From contig JAADGA010000091.1 in NCBI GenBank assembly GCA_013152615.1, forward strand, positions 1 through 8,344: 8,344 nucleotides of DNA. Direction: 5' to 3'. The position numbers and the translations under genes are program-made. Positions 1-3,793 of this stretch are shown piece after piece. The notes under the pieces were generated by a model. The model was given only the letters and a program-made list of their open reading frames with translations, was not told where the DNA came from and did no database searches. How positions within the stretch are numbered: position 1 is the first letter of the stretch; each line of letters begins with the position of its first letter. Source of the stretch: Alphaproteobacteria bacterium. GTDB lineage: Bacteria > Pseudomonadota > Alphaproteobacteria > Sphingomonadales > Emcibacteraceae.

Positions 1-161
1 TCACCGGCGTCGGCGTGGTTGACATGATTATCTCGGATGTCGGTGTCTTTACCATTGACAGGATGGGCGTTACCCTGATCGAACTGGCCCCTGATGTGAC
101 GGTAGCTGAGGTGCGGGCGCGGACAGAGGCCGGTTTCACCGTCGCCGAAGCCCTGTTATAA
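1..161 (+). CDS. scoB: 3-oxoacid CoA-transferase subunit B, C-terminal end (partial)
   Basis: Only the last 52 residues and the TAA stop (159-161) are in the window; the first whole codon is at position 3. The visible peptide contains TGVGVVDMIISDVGVF, followed by LIELAPDVTVAEVRARTEA and a short GFTVAEALL tail. This matches the conserved C-terminus of the beta subunit of succinyl-CoA:3-ketoacid CoA-transferases (a GVV..II.D..VF block, then LTELAPGVT..EVRAKTEA). The family moves CoA between succinyl-CoA and a 3-oxoacid such as acetoacetate, as an alpha/beta pair in the cytoplasm. The catalytic glutamate lies upstream of the window, so activity and exact substrate cannot be judged. Other family I CoA-transferase beta subunits (3-oxoadipate type, for example) share this tail, so the specificity is provisional. 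The subunit A gene would be expected just to the left. Confidence 0.82.
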   Translation, partial: TGVGVVDMIISDVGVFTIDRMGVTLIELAPDVTVAEVRARTEAGFTVAEALL

Positions 162-180
162 TTGCCACTGTTGGCATAAC
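155..180 (+). other. Possible stem-loop overlapping the scoB stop codon
   Basis: GTTAT at 155-159 pairs with ATAAC at 176-180, and inside it GCCA (164-167) pairs with TGGC (172-175) around a CTGT loop. Four unpaired bases (160-163) form a one-sided bulge. The stem covers the scoB stop codon. No run of T follows, so it is not a classical intrinsic terminator. It could be a processing or weak pausing structure, or chance. Confidence 0.25.
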
Positions 181-193
181 GGGTCCCGGGAAG

Positions 194-289
194 CCAGAAA
201 AAGAGCCTGAAAAAGCATCTGGAAAAGCGCTGGAAGAAGCGCCTGAGAAAGAGCTGGAAAAGGCATCTGGGAAAGAGCTGGAAAAGGCA
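194..289 (+). repeat. Eight degenerate 12-nt tandem repeats upstream of, and in frame with, the permease
   Basis: Eight contiguous 12-nt units start at 194, 206, 218, 230, 242, 254, 266 and 278. Examples are CCTGAAAAAGCA (206), CTGGAAGAAGCG (230) and CTGGAAAAGGCA (254 and 278). The 15-mer GAGCTGGAAAAGGCA is present exactly at 251-265 and 275-289, so a 24-bp doublet was probably copied. The reading frame of the permease ATG at 299 is open through the whole array back to 110. It would read as four-residue blocks of the type PEKE, PEKA, LEEA, LEKA. I see no ATG, GTG or TTG in that frame between 110 and 299, so the array is probably untranslated leader or a lost N-terminal extension. The GGAAAAGG in the last unit may serve as the ribosome binding site. 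Confidence 0.85.
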
Positions 290-298
290 CCAGCCAAC

Positions 299-1177
299 AT
301 GGTGCAAAAGTCACCGCTTGCTGTTGCGGTCGGCTACATGCTGGTCTATACCGTCACCCACGCTGCGGTATGGGCGTGCATTCGTTATTTATCCAGTGAC
401 ATTCATCCTCTGGTTCTGGTGTTTTTCCGTACCCTGTTCGGCACCCTTGCCATTCTGCCGATATTGATTAAAACCGGCTTTCCCCGCTGGTCGTCCGGTC
501 TTTATCCGCTTTATATTCTCAGGGGTATTTTAAATACCGGTTCGGTGATCGGGGTTTTTTACGCGGTCAGCCTGATTCCGCTGGCCGACGCGGTTGCCTT
601 CAGCTATGCCGCGCCGATATTCGCCACAATCCTTGCGGTATTTATTTTGAAAGAGAAGATAGGCAAACACCGGATATTTGCCATTGGTGCCGCCTTTATC
701 GGTGTTTTAATTCTGGTGCGACCCGGTTTTCAGACCATAAGTATTGGCATAGTGGCTGCCCTCGGAGCCTCGGTTTTCTTCGCCGCGACCCTGATTTGTG
801 TCAAACTGTTAACCCGTCGCGCCGACCCGACAATTGTCAGCCTCATGGCCTTTATTGTTGCGCTGCCGATTACGCTGGTTGCCGCGCTTTTCCATTGGCA
901 ATGGCCATCGGGGCAACAATGGATATTTATTGTCTTGATGGGTGTTTTCGCGGCGACCTCCCATGTTTTTCTGGCCAAGGCGCTGGCGCGCGCGGATCTC
1001 AGCGCCATCATGCCAATCGACTTTTCCCGGATTATTTTTGCCGCCATTCTCGGCACCACCCTGTTTGGCGACAGCTTGAGTGGCCTGACCTTTCTCGGCG
1101 GTGGTATTATTCTGGCCAGCGCGGTTTACGCCACCCACCGCGAAGGTCGGCTCGCCCGTGCTGCCGCCCAAAAATAA
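299..1177 (+). CDS. DMT superfamily permease, EamA domains
   Basis: This is a 292-residue, highly hydrophobic inner-membrane protein with the usual length and ten-helix pattern of the 10-TMS drug/metabolite transporter family. Two EamA repeats are visible, roughly residues 8-141 and 147-280. The first ends in the characteristic block around GAAFIGVLILVRPGF (130-144), and EKIGKHR (119-125) forms the loop before it. The second ends near FLGGGIILASAVYATH, followed by a short basic tail (REGRLARAAAQK). Members export or exchange amino acids, metabolites or drugs, but nothing here fixes the substrate. The start at ATG 299 is chosen because it is the first usable start in an otherwise open frame; GGAAAAGG about 10 nt upstream is a passable ribosome binding site. 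M14 (338) would cut into the first helix. The gene has degenerate repeat arrays at both its 5' and 3' ends. Confidence 0.9.
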   Translation: MVQKSPLAVAVGYMLVYTVTHAAVWACIRYLSSDIHPLVLVFFRTLFGTLAILPILIKTGFPRWSSGLYPLYILRGILNTGSVIGVFYAVSLIPLADAVAFSYAAPIFATILAVFILKEKIGKHRIFAIGAAFIGVLILVRPGFQTISIGIVAALGASVFFAATLICVKLLTRRADPTIVSLMAFIVALPITLVAALFHWQWPSGQQWIFIVLMGVFAATSHVFLAKALARADLSAIMPIDFSRIIFAAILGTTLFGDSLSGLTFLGGGIILASAVYATHREGRLARAAAQK

Positions 1178-1227
1178 TCTGGAAATAATCTGGAAATAAT
1201 CCAGAAGTAAGCCAGAAATAATTTTGC
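1173..1227 (+). repeat. Five 11-bp degenerate tandem repeats at the permease stop codon
   Basis: The units are AATAATCTGGA at 1173 and again, identical, at 1184; AATAATCCAGA at 1195; AGTAAGCCAGA at 1206; and a decayed AATAATTTTGC at 1217. The period is exactly 11 bp. The first unit supplies the permease TAA stop (1175-1177), so the array starts at the very end of the gene. The core (CTGGAAAT or CCAGAAAT) is that of the arrays at 194-289, 2098-2253 and 3086-3145. No hairpin or T-run terminator is visible in it. Confidence 0.85.
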
Positions 1228-1255
1228 GCTTTGTCCTCGACATCGCCCGGGGCAA

Positions 1256-1277
1256 TATGTTACCAAGCAGTAACATA
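1256..1277. promoter_or_regulatory. Perfect 8-bp inverted repeat, candidate operator for the dehydrogenase
   Basis: TATGTTAC (1256-1263) and GTAACATA (1270-1277) are exact reverse complements separated by CAAGCA. This 22-bp dyad ends 25 bp before the ATG at 1303. A weak sigma-70-like pair lies around it: TTGTCC (1231-1236), a 16-bp spacer, then CAATAT (1253-1258). A dimeric repressor bound to the dyad would therefore cover the -10 and start region. Such dyads are typical of TetR-, GntR- or MarR-type regulators; I cannot name the regulator, and none is encoded in the window. The promoter assignment itself is tentative. Confidence 0.5.
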
Positions 1278-1302
1278 AACCCTATGCAATGAGAGAGAGA
1301 TC

Positions 1303-2082
1303 ATGGAAATTAACGGATTATCAGCCATTGTCACCGGCGGCGCATCCGGTCTGGGCGAAGCCACCGCCCGCTGTTTGGCCGCAGCCGGGGCGAAGGTGAC
1401 CATTTTTGACATGAATGCGGACCGGGGACCGGCTATTGCCGCCGATATTGCCGGTCATTTCGAAAAAGTTGATGTGGTATCGGCCGCCAATGTCAGTGCC
1501 GCCCTTGAGGCCAGTGCTGCCCGCCACGGCGAGGCCCGAATTCTGGTCAATTGCGCCGGCATTGCCATTGGCGAAAAAACCGTTGGCCGCGATAATATCC
1601 CCCATGACCTTGACCGCTTCAGAAAGCTGATTGAGGTTAACCTGATCGGCACCTTCAATGTTATTCGCCTCGCCACCGCGCGGATGGCGGCGCTGGAGCC
1701 GCTGGCGACGACGGAACGCGGCGTCGTCATCAACACCGCCTCGGTCGCGGCGATTGAGGGTCAGGTCGGGCAGGTGGCCTATGCCGCCTCCAAAGGCGGT
1801 ATTGTCGGCATGACCCTGCCGATTGCCCGCGATCTTGCCGGGCTTGGTATTCGGGTGTGTACGATCGCCCCGGGGCTGTTCCTGACCCCGATGATGCAGG
1901 GATTGCCCGAGGAGGTTCAAACCTCCCTCGGCGCCAGTGTGCCGTTTCCGAGTGTGCCGTTTCCGAGCCGTCTGGGCAATCCGGATGAATATGCCAGCCT
2001 TGCCCGCCATATCTGTGAGAATGCCATGTTAAATGGTGAGATTATCCGTCTCGACGGCGCTATTCGTATGGCCCCGCGTTAA
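1303..2082 (+). CDS. SDR family NAD-dependent 3-hydroxyacyl-CoA dehydrogenase, HSD10-like
   Basis: The 259-residue product is a classical short-chain dehydrogenase close to 3-hydroxyacyl-CoA dehydrogenase type 2 (HSD17B10/HSD10), which oxidises short straight or branched 3-hydroxyacyl-CoAs in fatty-acid and isoleucine breakdown. Visible features are the Rossmann motif TGGASGLG (11-18); D36 after the second strand, which favours NAD over NADP; NCAG (83-86); N113; and the catalytic S147, Y160 and K164 in YAASK. The C-terminus [17 protein letters not shown] is typical of this subgroup. GAGAGAGAGA at 1291-1300 is the ribosome binding site for ATG 1303. A neighbouring CoA-transferase gene fits a role in acyl-CoA catabolism. 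One oddity is that residues 212-216 (SVPFP) are repeated as 217-221 by a 15-bp duplication, in the substrate-side loop region before SRLG. A dyad upstream suggests repressor control. Confidence 0.93.
   Translation: MEINGLSAIVTGGASGLGEATARCLAAAGAKVTIFDMNADRGPAIAADIAGHFEKVDVVSAANVSAALEASAARHGEARILVNCAGIAIGEKTVGRDNIPHDLDRFRKLIEVNLIGTFNVIRLATARMAALEPLATTERGVVINTASVAAIEGQVGQVAYAASKGGIVGMTLPIARDLAGLGIRVCTIAPGLFLTPMMQGLPEEVQTSLGASVPFPSVPFPSRLGNPDEYASLARHICENAMLNGEIIRLDGAIRMAPR
1936..1965 (+). repeat. Exact 15-bp tandem duplication inside the dehydrogenase gene
   Basis: AGTGTGCCGTTTCCG occurs at 1936-1950 and, with no mismatch, at 1951-1965. It adds five residues (a second SVPFP) without shifting the frame. 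From memory of the family, relatives carry one copy ([10 protein letters not shown]). The exact identity of the two copies argues for a recent event. Confidence 0.9.
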
Positions 2083-2097
2083 CACGGATTCCCGGGC

Positions 2098-2253
2098 GAA
2101 TTCAGGACAGGTTTCAGGATTATTGCCGATTTCAGGGTCGATTTAGGGGCCAATCTCAGGCTAACTTCAGGACCGATTTCAGGTCAATCTCTGGGTTAAT
2201 CTCGGGCTAATCTCAGGCCAACTTCAGGCCAATTTCTGGGCCGATTTGGGGGC
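2098..2253 (-). repeat. Intergenic array of about 13 degenerate 11-12 bp repeats between convergent genes
   Basis: Almost the whole 171-bp gap between the dehydrogenase and gloA stop codons is filled by one array. On the plus strand, TTCAGG-like cores start at 2101, 2113, 2131, 2142, 2155, 2166, 2178, 2189, 2201, 2212, 2223, 2234 and 2245. The spacings are 12, 18, 11, 13, 11, 12, 11, 12, 11, 11, 11 and 11. On the minus strand, the direction of gloA transcription, the unit is close to ATTGGCCTGAA. Copies are more uniform and better spaced at the gloA end and more decayed towards the dehydrogenase. No reading frame runs through it, and no intrinsic terminator is recognisable, although both flanking genes end here. 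Confidence 0.85.
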
Positions 2254-2649
2254 TTAACGCTCGACCAGTTCGATCATATAGCCATCGGGGTCCCGGACAA
2301 AGGCCAGGATGGTCGTGCCGTGTTTCATCGGCCCGGGCTGGCGCGGAACAGCGACGCCGTTTTCTTCCAGCGCGGTACAAAATGTATAAATGTCATCAAC
2401 TGCAACCGCGATATGACCGAAAGCATCGCCAATGACATACGGCTCTGTGCGGTCCCAGTTATAAGTGAGTTCGATCAGGTTACGGTCGGTTTCTGCCCCG
2501 TAACCTAAAAAAGCGAGGGTAAAACGGCCTTCTGGATAGTCACTTTTACGGTGCAGTGTCATGCCCATATGCCGACAATAGAAATCAAGCGATTTTTCCA
2601 GATCGAAAACCCGGATCATGGTATGTAACAATGTTGTGCCACCGGCCAT
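2254..2649 (-). CDS. gloA: Lactoylglutathione lyase (glyoxalase I)
   Basis: The 131-residue product is a single-module VOC-fold enzyme that converts the methylglyoxal-glutathione hemithioacetal to S-lactoylglutathione in the cytoplasm. All four metal ligands known from E. coli GloA are present by motif: H9 (LLHTM), E60 (LIELTYNW), H79 (FGHIAV) and E127 (YMIELVE). The blocks YGAETDRNLIELTYNW and FVRDPDGYMIELVE are typical of GloA rather than of other VOC proteins, and the length is close to the 135 residues of E. coli. I start at ATG 2647-2649. GGAAAG lies 8 nt upstream, the start falls 4 nt after the fabZ stop, and the protein aligns from there. A longer frame starting at 2673 would overlap fabZ by 20 nt and adds eight unsupported residues. 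The gene is the last of the minus-strand operon and sits where lpxA is usually found. Confidence 0.93.
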   Translation of the reverse strand: MAGGTTLLHTMIRVFDLEKSLDFYCRHMGMTLHRKSDYPEGRFTLAFLGYGAETDRNLIELTYNWDRTEPYVIGDAFGHIAVAVDDIYTFCTALEENGVAVPRQPGPMKHGTTILAFVRDPDGYMIELVER

Positions 2650-2653
2650 CGGT

Positions 2654-3169
2654 CTAGCTTTCCTTATCGACAATCATGGCGGTAAAGGTGGCTTCGGCGA
2701 CCAGTTGGCCCGCCACCTTTGCCTTGGCATGAAAGCGCCATACCGGGCCGCGCTGACGATCTTTTTTAATGTGAAATTCCAGCCGGTCTCCCGGGACCAC
2801 CGGCTTCCTGAATTTCGCGCCGTCAATCGACATGAAATAGGCCAGCTTCTCCGCCGCCTTGTCCGCCATGCTCAACATCACGAACGCCGCCGCCGACTGG
2901 GCCATTGCCTCAACAATCAACACCCCGGGCATCACCGGCTTGCCGGGAAAATGCCCCTGAAAGAACGGTTCATTGATGGTAACGCATTTTATGCCGACGG
3001 CAGACTGCCCGCGCCTGATTTCTGTCAACTGGTCAATCAGCAACATCGGATAACGATGCGGGATCAATTCCATGATCCTCTCGACACCAATTACTTCTGG
3101 GCCAGTTTCCTCTGGACCAATCTCTTCTGGACCAATTTCTTTTGGCTTTACCATGTCATTGCCGGGCAT
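2654..3169 (-). CDS. fabZ: 3-hydroxyacyl-ACP dehydratase with repeat-derived N-terminal extension
   Basis: The 171-residue product is a hot-dog-fold FabZ that dehydrates 3-hydroxyacyl-ACP in type II fatty-acid synthesis. The core begins at VERIMELIPHRYPMLLID (29-46). The signature NEPFFQGHFPGKPVMPGVL holds the catalytic H73, and E87 is in the IVEAMAQ helix. RKPVVPGDRLEF and a C-terminal EATFTAMIV complete the fold. E. coli FabZ is about 151 residues; the excess here is an N-terminal tract of five-residue repeats (residues 9-28, ending GPEVIG) encoded by four 15-nt units. The start is uncertain: ATG 3169 (used here) has only a weak GAAAG upstream, and ATG 3154 (M6) has none. The gene lies 32 nt after skp and 4 nt before gloA. 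The lpxD gene normally found between skp and fabZ, and lpxA normally after fabZ, are missing. Confidence 0.96.
   Translation of the reverse strand: MPGNDMVKPKEIGPEEIGPEETGPEVIGVERIMELIPHRYPMLLIDQLTEIRRGQSAVGIKCVTINEPFFQGHFPGKPVMPGVLIVEAMAQSAAAFVMLSMADKAAEKLAYFMSIDGAKFRKPVVPGDRLEFHIKKDRQRGPVWRFHAKAKVAGQLVAEATFTAMIVDKES
3086..3145 (-). repeat. Four 15-nt tandem repeats in the 5' end of fabZ
   Basis: On the minus strand the units are CCAAAAGAAATTGGT, CCAGAAGAGATTGGT, CCAGAGGAAACTGGC and CCAGAAGTAATTGGT, encoding PKEIG, PEEIG, PEETG and PEVIG (residues 9-28). The period is an exact multiple of three. The sequence resembles the non-coding arrays: TTCTGGGCC (plus strand) also occurs in the array at 2098-2253, and CCAGAAGTAA (minus strand here) also occurs at 1201-1210 on the plus strand. 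Confidence 0.85.
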
Positions 3170-3201
3170 ATCTGCGTGCTTTCACTATCCGCAAAGCCGG
3201 A

Positions 3202-3792
3202 TTATTTAACCGGCAGGGAATTAGTCGTTGTAGGCAGTTTTACCTTGACGCTGGGCAGAACCTGATCGAGAGCTTCGATCACGCTGGTGGTCACATCAAG
3301 CCCGGGAGTTTTTTCAATCACCAGACTGGTATCCATGATCATGGTTGCCTTGCGTTCTTTAAGGATTTTCTGCAAAATCGGCTTCAGGGCGCGTTGCAAT
3401 TCATTCTGGGCACTGTTCAGCGAGGCTTCGAGCTGCCGGTTTTTAATCTGGACCTCACGTTTTACCGTCAGCACCTTGTTCTGGAAATCCCTGACCTTGG
3501 CATCATAGGTTGCTTTGGGCAGAATCGAGCGTTGAGACTTGAGGGTAGTCTCTTCTTTCTTCAATTTCTTTTCCTTCTCGGTGATCTCAAGCTGGAATTT
3601 TTTGCGAATTTTGTCGAGTTGACTCTGGATATCCTTGCCAGCGGCAGAATTAAACCGGACTCTGCGGCTGTCAATAATCGCAATCACTGCTGGCGGCAAG
3701 GCGTCTGCGGCAAAGGTTGTGGTCACATTTGACAAGGTGGTAACAGTGGCGGCAATCGCGACCATTATAGTTATTTTAATTAGCTTTTTCAT
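3202..3792 (-). CDS. skp: Skp/OmpH family periplasmic chaperone
   Basis: The 196-residue product is a secreted OmpH/Skp protein, which forms a trimeric periplasmic chaperone holding unfolded outer-membrane proteins on the way to the BAM complex. A Sec signal peptide is clear: MKKLIK, a hydrophobic stretch to about residue 23, then a probable cleavage site around TFA/ADA (residues 26-31). The short strand AVIAIIDSRRVRFNSAAGKDIQSQLDKI follows. The central part, roughly residues 60-150, is highly charged and helical (QLEITEKEKKLKKEE and KVLTVKREVQIKNRQLE), as expected for the coiled-coil tentacles. The C-terminal part (ATMIMDTSLVIEKTPGLDVT) returns to the base domain as in the family. The protein is longer than E. 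coli Skp (161), with a Thr/Pro-rich tail. I start at 3792 because of the signal peptide and the 1-nt gap to the bamA stop, which suggests translational coupling; the frame extends up to 3873 inside bamA. Confidence 0.93.
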   Translation of the reverse strand: MKKLIKITIMVAIAATVTTLSNVTTTFAADALPPAVIAIIDSRRVRFNSAAGKDIQSQLDKIRKKFQLEITEKEKKLKKEETTLKSQRSILPKATYDAKVRDFQNKVLTVKREVQIKNRQLEASLNSAQNELQRALKPILQKILKERKATMIMDTSLVIEKTPGLDVTTSVIEALDQVLPSVKVKLPTTTNSLPVK

Positions 3793-3793
3793 G

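Noticed and set aside
194..1227. Permease as a mobile cassette bounded by repeat arrays
   Set aside because: The flanking arrays are similar in type but differ in period (12 and 11 bp). There is no target duplication, terminal inverted repeat or recombinase.
809..1276. Long minus-strand open frame opposite the permease (155 codons)
   Set aside because: It is antisense to a clear membrane protein, shows no family motifs and runs through the 1173 repeat array. It is a shadow of the permease codon pattern.
1321..2010. 229-codon minus-strand open frame opposite the dehydrogenase
   Set aside because: Composition is Gly/Arg/Asn-rich with no recognisable domain, and it mirrors a complete SDR gene with all catalytic residues.
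2098..2253. CRISPR array
   Set aside because: Units are 11-12 bp and degenerate, with no unique spacers and no cas genes.
3197..3215. Inverted repeat GCCGG/CCGGC around the skp stop as a terminator
   Set aside because: The arms are only 5 bp around a 9-nt AT-rich loop, no T-run follows on either strand, and fabZ continues 32 nt later in the same direction. It is too weak to call.
2618..3265. 215-codon plus-strand open frame across fabZ
   Set aside because: It is antisense to fabZ; the WTNLFWTNFFW-like tract is only the reverse reading of the 15-nt repeats.
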